Below are positions 1-9,112 of a stretch of DNA of 64,000 nt, in pieces. The DNA comes from a virus. A program made the translations under genes and the position numbers. Every line of letters begins with the position of its first letter. The first letter of the stretch is position 1. The notes under the pieces are model-generated. The model had not been told where the DNA came from and searched no databases. It saw only the letters and a list, made by a program, of their open reading frames with translations. Where the stretch lies: positions 1-64,000 of the IMG/VR virus record IMGVR_UViG_3300044833_000092, one strand, 5' to 3'.

Positions 1-2
1 AC

Positions 3-353
3 GCCTCCCGTTGCGGCTTCGAGTCGTACGCAAAATTCTTCCTGCGAAAATTTCTTTTCGCCGCTATGGTGGAACGCTCATCTGCCAAGCTGCCTATGTC
101 GATCGGCGACTTCGACACCTTTCTCTCCGGCGGCGCGAGCCCGGCTCAAATCGCCGCGGACCGCGAAATCGTGGCGGCGATCTTGAGGATACTCCCGCAG
201 CGCCCACGCGAGGCGCTGCTTCTTCAAGCTGCCGGGTTGACAGGTGGGGAAGTGGCCAAGGCGATGGGCCTGTCCCTGTGTGCGGTGAAAAAATATCGGG
301 CTCTCACGATGGACAGGGCCTGGCGCTTGGTTCCCGCTGCGAGGGGCCGCTGA
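3..353 (+). CDS. sigma-70 region 4-like helix-turn-helix protein, left end open
   Basis: This frame is open to the left window edge, so the real start may lie outside. The first ATG inside is at 66 and has no clear ribosome binding site. The C-terminal half reads like sigma-factor region 4: LPQRPREALLLQ followed by GEVAKAMGLSLCAVKKY, the usual helix-turn-helix spacing of ECF sigma factors. Its stop overlaps the ATG of the next gene (TGATG), so it is probably co-translated with the packaging genes. A late-gene activator, or a DNA-binding partner of the terminase, are both possible. The HTH similarity is seen; the role is inferred. Confidence 0.6.
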   Translation, partial: ASRCGFESYAKFFLRKFLFAAMVERSSAKLPMSIGDFDTFLSGGASPAQIAADREIVAAILRILPQRPREALLLQAAGLTGGEVAKAMGLSLCAVKKYRALTMDRAWRLVPAARGR

Positions 354-688
354 TGGCATGGGAAGTCAAGCAAAGCCGTGCGACCGAGGAAGCTCTGCGG
401 TCCCTGCTGGACAAGCGGGACGACTCCCTCATGGACTCCGAGGACTTCCTTCGGGAGTTCTTCCGCTGCATGGGCGGCCCAAAGAAGCTGGCCCGCTTCG
501 CCGCCGATATGATGCAGAGCGGCGATGCCTCCAATGAAATCAAGCGGCGCATGTTCGACACTATCATGTCGATCTGGAAGTTTGTCGAGCAGCGCAGCGG
601 ACCACCGGCAGACCTGAGCGTTGCCAGCGAGCAGGAACTGAACGCGATTATCGCGGAGGCTCTCGGTGTCAAGGAAGAAGCGGCCTAG
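353..688 (+). CDS. candidate terminase small subunit
   Basis: This is a 111-residue, mostly helical, charged protein beginning MAWEVKQSRATEEALRSLL. The ATG overlaps the upstream stop, and its own end overlaps the start of the terminase large subunit by 23 bases. Position immediately before TerL, the small size and the helical composition fit a small terminase subunit or packaging accessory protein. No diagnostic motif is visible, so the assignment rests on context. The same frame is open further upstream, but that part overlaps the HTH gene. Confidence 0.55.
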   Translation: MAWEVKQSRATEEALRSLLDKRDDSLMDSEDFLREFFRCMGGPKKLARFAADMMQSGDASNEIKRRMFDTIMSIWKFVEQRSGPPADLSVASEQELNAIIAEALGVKEEAA

Positions 689-2492
689 CCCTACCGATCC
701 CGACATGCTGCCGTTGGACAAGCGGCCGCAAGACACGTCGTATCCGCCGGTGCCTCCGGGCCACAGGCGCACGCCGATTTCGGCCATCCCTCCCGACGCT
801 TCCGAGCCGCCGCCGGCTTTCAACCCGGCTCCGCAGGATGGCACCATCATACCTGAGTTGCCGCCGCCGGCGGCTACGCCTCCGCCTGTCGATCGTGCCC
901 GGCAGGCCCTGGCGGAAATGGTCAAGCGCCGCCGCGAGGCGCTCAAGCTGTATTGGCCGCTCGATATCCAAGACGAGTTCCACAAGTCGCAAATCCTCAT
1001 CCGTCTGCTCCTGGGCGGCAACCGCGGCGGCAAGACTACGCCAGCCGCAGTCGAAGTTGCCAGGGCCGTCACCGGCCAAGACCCGTACGGCAAGTGGCCC
1101 AAGACCGACGGCAACTTTATCGTCGTCGGCAAAGACGGCTCGCACGTCGGCAAGGTGATGTACCCGCGACTGTTCCTGCGCCGCCGCAACTTCTTGACCA
1201 TACGCGACCGCGAGACTGGCCTGTGGCGCAGCTGGCGGCCCTGGGACGAATGGGACGTAGCCAACAAAGATCAGGCCAAGCCGGCCGAGCCGCTGATCCC
1301 CAAGCGTTTTATCAAAGAGATTTCCTGGTACTCCAAGAAAGACAACATCCCCAGGATCGTGCGTCTGCTCAACGGCTGGGAGTTGTACTTCTTTAGCAGC
1401 GAGAGCGATCCTCCCGGCGGCTTCGCGGCGGACGGAGCTTGGTTCGATGAGGAAATTCTCCGCGGCCAGGAGTGGACCGAGGAGGTCATGGCCCGGTTGA
1501 TCGATCGCCAAGGCCGCTTCATCTGGAGCGCCACCCCGCAGAACGCCACGGAGGAGTTATTTAATCTCCATAATCAGGCCGAGGAAGAGGCCAGCATGGA
1601 GAAGCCAAATGTCAAGGAGTGGCTGACGCATATCGACCAGAATTATTACATCCCCACCGAGGCCAAAGATAAGTTCAAGGAGCGTATGCGCCGGCGCGGC
1701 GACGACTCCTATCAGGTGCGCATTGAAGGCAAATTTGCCATTGAAGGCTTCCGCGTCTTCCCCGAGTACGGCGACCATCACCGGCGGCCGCGCTTCGAGG
1801 TTCCCAAGGACTGGTGCGTCTATCCCGTCACCGATCCTGGCCGCCAAGTGTGCGCCGTCTTGTTTATCGCTGTGCCGCCGCCCACGCATCCGGAATACGG
1901 CCGCAATGTCATCTTCATGGACGAGTGCTACATCCGCGACGGTGACGCCCGCAAGTTCGCACAGGGCGTCAAGGATAAGCTCCGCGGCCGCGAGCCGCGG
2001 GCCTACGTCATTGACGATCAGGAAGGCCGTAAGCACGACACGGGAAGCGGCCGCATGATCCGCGACCAGTACAGCAGGGCTCTTAAGCGCAAGCGTATCC
2101 CGTCGATCGACACCGGCTACGGCTTCGTCTCCGGCAATCCTGACCCCAGCGGCAACCGCGAGGCTTTGCGCGAATGGATGATCCCTGACGAAGAAGGTTT
2201 CGTGCGACTGATCGTCTTTGACGACTTGATCCACTTCGACCGGGAAATGAAGGGGTATCACTACAAGCGCACCGCCGGCGTCCTCACCGATCAGCCGGTG
2301 AAAAAACATGACCATCTGGTTGATGCCGCGGGCTATGGGGCCGGCCTGGGACTGCGCTATCGCCGCCCGCCCAAGGTCTTGTCGCCAACCGACCGCTCCG
2401 TCATCAGAGCGTTCCGGAAAAAGCAGAAGCAGCGCCGCAAGGCTCAAGGCGAAGGAAAAAAGAACTTTGTCAACCTGGGACCAAAGCAATAG
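666..2492 (+). CDS. terL: terminase large subunit
   Basis: This is the ATPase and nuclease motor that cuts and packages DNA into the prohead. The GTG start has GGAGG six bases upstream. A proline-rich N-terminal extension of about 75 residues precedes the ATPase domain. Walker A is GGNRGGKTT at residues 117-125, and a Walker B-like FDEE is at 260-263. The C-terminal nuclease domain has candidate acidic residues D390 (TDPG), D450/D451 (IDDQ) and D553 (HLVDAAGY). Length (608 residues) is slightly above average because of the extension. A family-A hairpin follows six bases after the stop. Identification is strong. Confidence 0.93.
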   Translation: MSRKKRPSPTDPDMLPLDKRPQDTSYPPVPPGHRRTPISAIPPDASEPPPAFNPAPQDGTIIPELPPPAATPPPVDRARQALAEMVKRRREALKLYWPLDIQDEFHKSQILIRLLLGGNRGGKTTPAAVEVARAVTGQDPYGKWPKTDGNFIVVGKDGSHVGKVMYPRLFLRRRNFLTIRDRETGLWRSWRPWDEWDVANKDQAKPAEPLIPKRFIKEISWYSKKDNIPRIVRLLNGWELYFFSSESDPPGGFAADGAWFDEEILRGQEWTEEVMARLIDRQGRFIWSATPQNATEELFNLHNQAEEEASMEKPNVKEWLTHIDQNYYIPTEAKDKFKERMRRRGDDSYQVRIEGKFAIEGFRVFPEYGDHHRRPRFEVPKDWCVYPVTDPGRQVCAVLFIAVPPPTHPEYGRNVIFMDECYIRDGDARKFAQGVKDKLRGREPRAYVIDDQEGRKHDTGSGRMIRDQYSRALKRKRIPSIDTGYGFVSGNPDPSGNREALREWMIPDEEGFVRLIVFDDLIHFDREMKGYHYKRTAGVLTDQPVKKHDHLVDAAGYGAGLGLRYRRPPKVLSPTDRSVIRAFRKKQKQRRKAQGEGKKNFVNLGPKQ

Positions 2493-2497
2493 AATCA

Positions 2498-2517
2498 GGT
2501 GGTGGAAATCCACCACC
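2498..2517 (+). repeat. family A palindromic repeat
   Basis: Exact core GGTGGTGGAAATCCACCACC (9-bp stem, AA at the centre). It lies between the TerL stop and the next gene's start. No T-tract follows. Confidence 0.97.
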
Positions 2518-2539
2518 CCTGTTCAGAGGAGAGACGGGC

Positions 2540-3019
2540 ATGTCGGAGAAGCAACAAAAAGCGCGTAAAGACAAGGAAACGCGGACGCCGGGCAAGCCGA
2601 TTACGCAGCCGTACACGCCGCCGCCCGTCGAGGTTGGCGAAACCGTCCTCTACATGGATGGCTTCTACAACCCCCATATTCCCGGCCAGCCGGCCATCGT
2701 TACCGTCGTCGGCCCGCGGGCCATTGAATTGTCGATCATCGCCCCGGAACGCGAGACGATCCGCGTGGTGGCCAATTCCGTGCGGCACAAGGACGATCCC
2801 GAAGTCGCCCGCTTGGCCGCGGTCAACGCCGAGGAGGGCGAGACATTCGGCGTCTGGTGGCGGCCGCCCTGGTCGCTCTCGCCAGAGGATGTACGCCGGC
2901 TGCGTCTGCTGCTGGGCATGTACGGCGATGAGATTGCTCAGATGGAAGGCGACGGCCGCCTGGACAAGATTACGACTCCAGCCAATGGCGAAGGGGCCGG
3001 CGACTCGGCGACTGCCTAA
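2540..3019 (+). CDS. unknown protein between terminase and portal
   Basis: A 159-residue protein starting MSEKQQKARKDKE, with GAGGAGA seven bases before the ATG. The N-terminus is charged and probably disordered. The centre (VGETVLYMDGFYN to VVANSVRH) looks like a small beta-barrel, and a helical C-terminus follows. Position between terL and the portal gene suggests a packaging or head protein. I do not recognise the family. Confidence 0.75.
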   Translation: MSEKQQKARKDKETRTPGKPITQPYTPPPVEVGETVLYMDGFYNPHIPGQPAIVTVVGPRAIELSIIAPERETIRVVANSVRHKDDPEVARLAAVNAEEGETFGVWWRPPWSLSPEDVRRLRLLLGMYGDEIAQMEGDGRLDKITTPANGEGAGDSATA

Positions 3020-3036
3020 CGTAAGGGAGTCCTAGA

Positions 3037-5055
3037 TTGGCGCATCCGGACCTGCTGGCACCGATCGTTCAGGGTTGGCGTTCCAAGATCGCCTTGGCCG
3101 TCGAGCATAAGCGCGTCCAGTTTCAGGAGGAAGCTGACGACTGCATGAAGTTTGTTCTCGGTCCGTACGGCGATTGGCTCTACGGGCGCCGCAACAGAGA
3201 ACACGGCACGGCGATGGATTGGGAGCCGGGTGACGAGGACGGCGGCGATATCCAGTCCCCCAGCTTCCGCGTCACCATCAACAAGGCCGCGGAACTGCGC
3301 GACCTGTTCGGTCCGGCGATGTATCAGCGAAACCCCGATCGCAAGATTACGCCGCGCAAATCGTTCATGCCGCCGCTCTCCTACCTGGGCGACCCCAACG
3401 ACCCGGCGACTCAACAGGCGTTCATGGCCATCATGCAGACGGTGGGCCAGGAGCGGGCCAAAGACACGGCCGTCGCCAGCCTGTTCGAGCAGTACCTTAA
3501 CTTCACGCCGGGTGAAATGGGGCTCCAGGGCGAGATACGCTACGGCGTCGATGAGGCGATCATCACCGGCATGTCAGTTCTCTGGACGGAGATTTTCGTC
3601 CACCCCTCGGGCTTCAAGACACCGGGCAGCTTCTTCGACCCCATCCGCAACCTGCTGCTCGATCCTGACGCTAAGCGGGTGCAGGACTGCATGTGGATCG
3701 CCAGGGAGTGTGTGCATCCGGTGTGGGAGGTTGAGGACGAGTACGGCTGGAAGCGCGGCACGATGGCGGGCTCATTGGAATCGGCTTCGCGCCAAGCCGA
3801 TTACCGCAACGATCCGACCGATAGCTACCATCGCCTCCAGGGTCGCACCAACGACTTGATCCGTTATTGGAAAGTTTGGTCGAAGATGGGCATGGGCCAG
3901 CGGCTCGAAGGCGCGCTCAAGGGCGGCATGAGCGAGTACGCTGAGGCCCTGGAGCCGCTGGGCAACTTCTGCTACTTGGTCATCGCTCCCAATTACAACT
4001 TCCCTCTGAACCTGCCGCCCTGGGTGCTGGAGCAATCGCTCACGGATCAGAGCGTTGTGCAGAAGGCGATTCAGTGGCCCATACCATTCTGGCTGGACAA
4101 GGGGGCGTGGCCGTTCTCGGAACTTGCGTTCCACAAGATCAGCGATCGCCTCTGGCCGAAGTCGCACTTGAGCCCGGCACTGGGCGAGTTGAAGTTCATC
4201 AATTGGGTGTACTCGCTCCTAATGGGCAAAATCCGCATGGCCAGCCGCGATATGCTGGTGATGCTCCGCGGCATGTCCGACGACGTGAAGAACGCTATTA
4301 AGCACGGCCCGGACTACTCGGTTATCGAAGTCGAGAAGATGAACGACTCGATCGACAAAATCGTCCAGTGGTTGCAGACGCCGAAATTCAATCCCGAAAT
4401 TTACAAAGTCTTGGACATGATGATGGAAATGTTCGAGAAGCGCACCGGGCTCTCGGACCTGATGTACGGTCAGACGGCCCAGGCGTTCCGCTCGGCTCAA
4501 GAGGGCCAGATCAAACAGGCCAACGCCACGGTGCGGCCGGCCGACATGGGCCAGCAGGTGGAGGATTGGTCGAGCGAACTGGCCCGCAAGGAAATGGCCG
4601 CGGCCCGCTGGCAGATTACCGCGCAGGACGTACTGCCCGTCGTCGGCTCGGCCGGGGCCTGGGTGTGGCAGGAAGCGGTCCTGACCACGCCGCCGGAACA
4701 ATTGTTCCATCTGTACGATTGCCGTATCGAGGCCGGCACCACTCGCCGCCCCGACCGCGACCGCGATATCGAGAACCTCAATAAGGCGATGACAAACCTG
4801 TTCTCGCCTTTCTTTACTTACTTCCAGCAATCGATGGACGCCGATCCGGTCAACGCCCTCATCGGCGCGTGGGCCAAGTCGATTGGCCTGGATGCCGAGA
4901 AGTTTCTCTTCAAGCCACCGCCCCCGCCACCTGCTCCCGGTGGAACGCCGGGCGGTGGACCCCCTGGCCCTCCTGGTGCCGGCGCTCCCCCCAGCGCCGG
5001 GCCAGGAGGGCCTCCTCCAGCCGGCGCTGGCGCTCCGGCTGGTCCACCCCACTAG
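3037..5055 (+). CDS. portal protein
   Basis: The portal forms the dodecameric ring through which DNA enters and leaves the capsid. The TTG start is chosen because GGGAG lies seven bases upstream; the next ATG is more than 100 bases inside. The 672-residue length and features such as LLLDPDAKRVQDCMWIARE (about residues 206-224) and the long helical part after residue 440 (AQAFRSAQEGQIKQANATV) match P22-type portals. The last 45 residues are Pro/Gly-rich, probably a disordered tail. It lies just downstream of terL, as usual. Confidence 0.85.
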   Translation: MAHPDLLAPIVQGWRSKIALAVEHKRVQFQEEADDCMKFVLGPYGDWLYGRRNREHGTAMDWEPGDEDGGDIQSPSFRVTINKAAELRDLFGPAMYQRNPDRKITPRKSFMPPLSYLGDPNDPATQQAFMAIMQTVGQERAKDTAVASLFEQYLNFTPGEMGLQGEIRYGVDEAIITGMSVLWTEIFVHPSGFKTPGSFFDPIRNLLLDPDAKRVQDCMWIARECVHPVWEVEDEYGWKRGTMAGSLESASRQADYRNDPTDSYHRLQGRTNDLIRYWKVWSKMGMGQRLEGALKGGMSEYAEALEPLGNFCYLVIAPNYNFPLNLPPWVLEQSLTDQSVVQKAIQWPIPFWLDKGAWPFSELAFHKISDRLWPKSHLSPALGELKFINWVYSLLMGKIRMASRDMLVMLRGMSDDVKNAIKHGPDYSVIEVEKMNDSIDKIVQWLQTPKFNPEIYKVLDMMMEMFEKRTGLSDLMYGQTAQAFRSAQEGQIKQANATVRPADMGQQVEDWSSELARKEMAAARWQITAQDVLPVVGSAGAWVWQEAVLTTPPEQLFHLYDCRIEAGTTRRPDRDRDIENLNKAMTNLFSPFFTYFQQSMDADPVNALIGAWAKSIGLDAEKFLFKPPPPPPAPGGTPGGGPPGPPGAGAPPSAGPGGPPPAGAGAPAGPPH

Positions 5056-5064
5056 GAGATTTTC

Positions 5065-5376
5065 ATGGCGGCTCTTACCTCAAAACTGCGGCGTCAACTG
5101 GAGTCCGCCTTGGCCGACAAGGCGCTGGCCAAGGAATTGTCCGATGCCATCGATGTTAATTCGGTCTACACCGGAGCCCCTGCCGCCGGTGCCGCCCAGG
5201 CCGCCGTCGTCAACAGCACCGGCGGCGTGGCCAACGGCACAATGGCGGCCGTAGGCGTCACGAACACGGGCGACGTGAGTGCGGCGATCAACAAGAACTT
5301 CACCGAGCTGTTTAAGTTGCTCGATGCCATTCGCACCGCCCTGATCGCCAAGGCTGTCATCAAGGGCTCCGCGTAG
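5065..5376 (+). CDS. small virion-type protein
   Basis: A 103-residue Ala-rich protein starting MAALTSKLRRQLESALADK, with AGGAGA five bases before the ATG. Two predicted helical ends flank a Gly/Thr/Asn-rich middle. It sits in the head gene row between the portal and the connector. No family recognised; a minor head or head-completion role is only inferred from position. Confidence 0.7.
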   Translation: MAALTSKLRRQLESALADKALAKELSDAIDVNSVYTGAPAAGAAQAAVVNSTGGVANGTMAAVGVTNTGDVSAAINKNFTELFKLLDAIRTALIAKAVIKGSA

Positions 5377-5385
5377 GGCGAAACT

Positions 5386-5413
5386 CAGGGGTGGTGGATT
5401 TCCACCACCCCTG
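5386..5413 (-). repeat. family A palindrome with complementary flanks
   Basis: Core at 5390-5409 in the ATTT orientation, extended by CAGG on the left and CCTG on the right to a 13-bp stem. It lies between two structural genes. Confidence 0.97.
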
Positions 5414-5429
5414 TCCGGAGGGCTATGTT

Positions 5430-5930
5430 ATGGGCAGCTTGATTGCGCTGATGGAAGAGACGGCGCTGCCGGTCGTCAGCGACGACGTGATGATCCAGGC
5501 GGCCTACCTGCAAATGCGCGCCGATGGCGTGACGCACAAGCTGGCGGAAATGCTGGCCTTGCAAGCGCCGCCCATGAGCAACACCGATCGGGAGTTCCTT
5601 GAAGGGACTCAGAATCAATTCGTCGGCGATGAAAAGACTGGCGACCTGTTCAAAAAAATTGCCAATCGCCGCGGCGTGAGCGTTACCGGCAAGCACTACG
5701 TTGGCGGCTTGGCAAAGTTCCCAGGTGATCCAGAGGCATGGGTCGGCAGCCGCGGCGACGTGAAGCGGGTATTGGAGGATCGCGGCTGGGGCTCGGAGGG
5801 GGCCGTCAACGTCGAGCCCAGGATCAAGCCGGTCAAAAGGGAAATGCAACTGCCCAAGGCTCTCAAGGGCGGCCTCAAGGGCCGCTTGCGTAAGAAGGGC
5901 CTGGGTTCGGATATTCTTGGAGACGGATAA
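5430..5930 (+). CDS. unknown structural-region protein
   Basis: A 166-residue protein starting MGSLIALMEETALPVVSDD. The ATG at 5430 has GGAGG eight bases upstream; the earlier GTG codons in the same frame belong to the repeat and are rejected. The C-terminus is strongly basic (LKGGLKGRLRKKGLG), suggesting contact with DNA or the capsid interior. It lies two bases before the connector gene. Family unknown. Confidence 0.75.
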   Translation: MGSLIALMEETALPVVSDDVMIQAAYLQMRADGVTHKLAEMLALQAPPMSNTDREFLEGTQNQFVGDEKTGDLFKKIANRRGVSVTGKHYVGGLAKFPGDPEAWVGSRGDVKRVLEDRGWGSEGAVNVEPRIKPVKREMQLPKALKGGLKGRLRKKGLGSDILGDG

Positions 5931-5932
5931 TC

Positions 5933-7066
5933 ATGCTCACCGCCGGCGACGTGGTAAACCGTTTGATCGATTACGTTGGCTCCAATCAGGCCAGCGACGG
6001 CTTGGCCCTCAGCAAGGCTCGCAGGGCCATGCAGGATGCTGTGCGCGTATTCTCCGGCATGTACCATTGGAACTGGTTCAAGCAGATCGGCAGAATCGAC
6101 CTGCTTGCTTGGCAGGATTCAGGCACGATTGCCTACGATCCAACAGTCAACATAGTTACCTTGGCCGGGGCGACTTGGCCGTCTTACGCTGCGAGTGGAA
6201 TGTTACGCAACGGCTCAGTCGTCGCTCGCGTTTCGAGCTTGATCGATGCGACGCATTTACGACTCGATCCGAATTACACTTTCCCTTCTATAGTCGCCGG
6301 CGGCGCAGCGTACCGCCTATACTTCGATCGCTACCATCTACCAAGCGACTTCGCCGCCATGTTGACGCCCTACCGCGAGGATTGGTGGGGAGGCTTGCGG
6401 TACACGCCGCCGTCGGGCTGGCTCTACGGCACCCGCGGCGACGACACCACCGGCATCCCGGCCACCTTCACGATTATGCCGAGTCCAGCGGGCGGCTTCG
6501 ATCTGCTGGTGCGGCCAAGTCCAAACGAGTCGCGTACACTGGATTTCGTTTATTGCCGTTCCATGCGGCCGGTGCAGTTTGACGTGGGCTTGAACCAGGG
6601 GACGCTGACCGTGTCCAACGATGGGCTCACCGTCACCTGCACCAAGAGCTTGTTCATGCCGGCGATGATCGGCTCAATCATCCGCATCACCAACAACGCC
6701 TTGGTTCCGGAGTTGCGTGGCGTCGTCATTCAAGAGACGCCGATCGCGGCCGTGCCCAGCGCCACGAGTCTGACGCTCTCGTCGCCGTGCCCCCTGGTGA
6801 ACACCGCCGGCCTGGGATACACTATCTCCGATCCGATCGACGTAGAACCCCTGGCAATGGCGACGTGTTTTCAGTGGTTGGCCATGCGGACCTTGGCTGT
6901 GGAAACCGGCAGCAAGGCGTCTGCGGCGATCGCGGCCGAGTTCGATGATAGCCTCAATACCGCCAAGTGCGCCGACGCCCGCTATGCCGGGCCGGACAGG
7001 GCAGGGCCACGCCACGGCGGTCTTGCGAATCGCTGGCAGGGACCGAGTGTCACAGAGGTTATGTAA
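5933..7066 (+). CDS. head-tail connector / adaptor-like protein
   Basis: A 377-residue protein starting MLTAGDVVNRLIDYVGSNQ. A helical N-terminus of about 45 residues ending in YHWNWFKQ is followed by a beta-rich domain with RYHLPSDFAAML (about 126-137). This helix-then-beta layout and the place after the portal fit connector or adaptor proteins of podovirus-like phages (P22 gp4 or tubular protein A in role). The call rests on context and general pattern, not on a unique motif. The gene starts two bases after the preceding stop. Confidence 0.55.
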   Translation: MLTAGDVVNRLIDYVGSNQASDGLALSKARRAMQDAVRVFSGMYHWNWFKQIGRIDLLAWQDSGTIAYDPTVNIVTLAGATWPSYAASGMLRNGSVVARVSSLIDATHLRLDPNYTFPSIVAGGAAYRLYFDRYHLPSDFAAMLTPYREDWWGGLRYTPPSGWLYGTRGDDTTGIPATFTIMPSPAGGFDLLVRPSPNESRTLDFVYCRSMRPVQFDVGLNQGTLTVSNDGLTVTCTKSLFMPAMIGSIIRITNNALVPELRGVVIQETPIAAVPSATSLTLSSPCPLVNTAGLGYTISDPIDVEPLAMATCFQWLAMRTLAVETGSKASAAIAAEFDDSLNTAKCADARYAGPDRAGPRHGGLANRWQGPSVTEVM

Positions 7067-7067
7067 C

Positions 7068-7538
7068 ATGGCGAAGAAATCAGCCGTTCACGCGCCAGAG
7101 CCCGAGCCTGAATTTGATCCCGAGCTTGAGCCCGAGTCCGAGCATGAGCCTATTCCCGAGAGCGAGGTTGCGAACGTCACCGTTCCTGATCCGCCGCCAG
7201 TGCCAATGACCGGCAAGAAGGTTCGCCCCAAGCCGTTCAGCGCCGAGCGGCACAAAGGGTTCGCCGGCACGCTTTGCATAATGGCGCAGTCGATCGGCGA
7301 AATGCAAAAGACAATCACCGAACATTACCCGAGCAGCACCGAGCCGGTGCGGGCGGTGCGTGAATTTATCCGCAGCTTCAACAAACTGCGGGCCGGGTTA
7401 AATTCCAAATACTTCAGCGAGGGCCAATCGTCGGATGGGCTCACGCCCTATTATCCTCCCGGTGGCCCGATCCTCAACGTGAGCAGCGGCGAGGCCGCCG
7501 CGGCCGACTCGGCCGCGGACGATCCGTTTGGAGGTTAG
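7068..7538 (+). CDS. acidic virion-region protein
   Basis: A 156-residue protein. Residues 8-40 are a Glu/Pro-rich repeat (EPEPEFDPELEPE and similar), then a helical section with RAVREFIRSFNKLRAGL and an Ala-rich end. The ATG lies just after the previous stop. The acidic N-terminus may be a spacer or a DNA mimic. Family not recognised. Confidence 0.7.
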   Translation: MAKKSAVHAPEPEPEFDPELEPESEHEPIPESEVANVTVPDPPPVPMTGKKVRPKPFSAERHKGFAGTLCIMAQSIGEMQKTITEHYPSSTEPVRAVREFIRSFNKLRAGLNSKYFSEGQSSDGLTPYYPPGGPILNVSSGEAAAADSAADDPFGG

Positions 7539-7540
7539 CC

Positions 7541-7723
7541 GTGACGCAAGAAAAGACTGCCTCAAAGATTCAGATGCGCGACTTCGCCGGCTTGGTCCTG
7601 AACATCGACCCGGCCGACGTGAGGCCGGGTACGTCCCAGGAGCAGACCAATATCACCTGTGCCCGCCCGGCGATGCTGGAGCTTCGCGCTGGCGTCATGC
7701 CTGTTCGTTATGAGGACCAGTAG
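7541..7723 (+). CDS. small unknown protein
   Basis: A 60-residue protein with a GTG start preceded by GGAGG. It contains FAGLVLNIDPADVRPGTSQEQTN split over the middle; the phrase resembles the start of phage tail-nozzle or tubular proteins, but the gene is too short for that. It may be a peptide adaptor. Tight spacing with both neighbours supports translation. Confidence 0.65.
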   Translation: MTQEKTASKIQMRDFAGLVLNIDPADVRPGTSQEQTNITCARPAMLELRAGVMPVRYEDQ

Positions 7724-7725
7724 TC

Positions 7726-8031
7726 ATGTTCATCGGTTTCTCGCTTCTCAACGGCACGCTGCCCGATTGGCTGCAAGTCACCGATGCGAGCGGCACGCCG
7801 CTCGCGGCCGACGCTCCGCCGACCTATCGGGTCTTCTCGCCCGCCGGCGTCGAGCTGATACCGGCGGCTGGCGTAACGTCGGCGATCGGCGGAGCCACCG
7901 GCTTGTATCTGACCAGCGTTCCGCTGCTGGATTCATCTGGCTTCGAGATGGGCGAACGCTTCTATATCCTGTACTCATGGACCCTGGCGGGCGTCGCCAA
8001 GGTCGATGGCAGGACGTTTGGGGTCGTGTAA
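7726..8031 (+). CDS. small beta-rich virion-region protein
   Basis: A 101-residue protein starting MFIGFSLLNGTLPDWLQV. Alternating hydrophobic residues and Gly/Pro turns suggest a beta-sandwich. Its TAA overlaps the next ATG (TAATG), so the two are probably translated together. No family recognised; a tail or receptor-binding accessory role is possible. Confidence 0.7.
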   Translation: MFIGFSLLNGTLPDWLQVTDASGTPLAADAPPTYRVFSPAGVELIPAAGVTSAIGGATGLYLTSVPLLDSSGFEMGERFYILYSWTLAGVAKVDGRTFGVV

Positions 8032-8474
8032 TGCCGGCGTTGCTGTCTTTTAAGCGGACCGGAACAAGATGGCTTGGGACGCACCAATTGGGCGACCGTC
8101 TCGGCTTGGCGCTGGTATGCACCAACGCCGGCATTCCGGCGCTGCCCGATGCCGCTCCGACCGCGGCCGTCTACGACTCCGCCGGCCGCCACGTCGTCAC
8201 CTATTCCATACCGCCGGTGCGCACCGAGGACGCCATGTTTGCCAGGGCGATCCACCTGGGCCGGCTCTACGTCATCGGTCGTTACGCCGCCCGCCTCTCC
8301 TACGCTGTCGCCGGGTTGCAACGGGTCGGATTGGTCGTCTTCGACGTTGTTGCCGGCGGCGATCCGGCTGGAGCTGTGATAGCCGGCTATCCTTTCCACC
8401 GGCCCCAGGGTGAGTTTCACGTTCTCGATCTGGACTCCGGCGAATTGGTCCGGGGTCGAAACCCGTTCGTCTAA
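8031..8474 (+). CDS. unknown beta-rich virion-region protein
   Basis: A 147-residue protein starting MPALLSFKRTGTRWLGTHQ. The ATG overlaps the previous stop. Content is beta-rich (VYDSAGRHVVTYSI, GLVVFDVVAGG). Like its upstream neighbour it looks like a small Ig-like or tail-tip module. Function unknown. Confidence 0.7.
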   Translation: MPALLSFKRTGTRWLGTHQLGDRLGLALVCTNAGIPALPDAAPTAAVYDSAGRHVVTYSIPPVRTEDAMFARAIHLGRLYVIGRYAARLSYAVAGLQRVGLVVFDVVAGGDPAGAVIAGYPFHRPQGEFHVLDLDSGELVRGRNPFV

Positions 8475-8486
8475 AGGAGCTTCCCA

Positions 8487-9059
8487 ATGGTATCCGACCT
8501 TCCTGTCCTTCCGCCCCCTTCCATGCGCTGGCGCGGGGCCTACCTGTTCGACGTTCTTGCCCCGAAGCGCAAGAGCGGCACCCAAGAACTGCTTCGCACC
8601 TGGCGCAGGACGCATAAGCTGTTCGATCCCGAACTGATTGTGCCCAACGGCGTGACTGACCTGGGCATCAACGACAACGAGAACGTCTACTTCGCTGGCA
8701 GCACCCAGCGGAGCCCGTGGTACTTCGGCCTGATTGACAACGCCGGCTTCACGGCGCTGGCCTCCGGAGACACGTCAGCTTCGCACGCCGGTTGGACAGA
8801 GTTCACAACCATCGTGGAGGCTAACCGTCAGGCGTGGTCTGTGGGTGCCGCGGCCGCCAAGACTATCACCGGCACCGCCAGCTCAGTGTTCACGATGGCC
8901 GGGGCCGCGAACATTAAGGGGGCGTTTCTGATTAGCAATAACACGCTGGGCGGCAGCACCGGCATGTTGTGGTCCACCGGAGCTTTCGGTGTGGTTCAGG
9001 CTTTGGTGACAAGTCAGGCATTGCGCGTAAACTATACACTGACCGGAGCCTCGTCGTAG
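8487..9059 (+). CDS. virion-type protein, unknown
   Basis: A 190-residue protein starting MVSDLPVLPPPSMRWRGAY with AAGGAG seven bases before the ATG. After an N-terminal helix the protein is Gly/Ala/Thr/Ser-rich with short beta motifs, ending in NYTLTGASS. The composition fits a structural protein. The stop is followed directly by hairpins of both repeat families. Confidence 0.7.
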   Translation: MVSDLPVLPPPSMRWRGAYLFDVLAPKRKSGTQELLRTWRRTHKLFDPELIVPNGVTDLGINDNENVYFAGSTQRSPWYFGLIDNAGFTALASGDTSASHAGWTEFTTIVEANRQAWSVGAAAAKTITGTASSVFTMAGAANIKGAFLISNNTLGGSTGMLWSTGAFGVVQALVTSQALRVNYTLTGASS

Positions 9060-9060
9060 G

Positions 9061-9080
9061 GGTGGTGGATTTCCACCACC
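9061..9080 (-). repeat. family A palindromic repeat
   Basis: Exact core in the ATTT orientation, four bases upstream of a family-B element. Together they fill the gap before the glycosyltransferase-like gene. Confidence 0.96.
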
Positions 9081-9084
9081 TAGG

Positions 9085-9104
9085 CTATTGCGGCGCACCA
9101 ATAG
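9085..9104 (+). repeat. family B hairpin overlapping a ribosome binding site
   Basis: CTATTGCGGCGCACCAATAG followed by GAGG, so the 3' arm plus the next bases form AGGAGG for the GTG at 9113. Folding would partly hide the Shine-Dalgarno sequence. Confidence 0.95.
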
Positions 9105-9112
9105 GAGGCAGA

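Noticed and set aside
224-1511. Long minus-strand frames opposite TerL.
   Set aside because: Shadow frames common in GC-rich DNA; the plus-strand gene has conserved motifs.
5391-5429. Coding starts at GTG codons inside family-A repeats (also near 51716, 58510, 24654).
   Set aside because: The repeat is open in all frames, so it makes false N-terminal extensions such as VVDFHHP or VVEIHHL. Good ribosome sites lie after the repeats.
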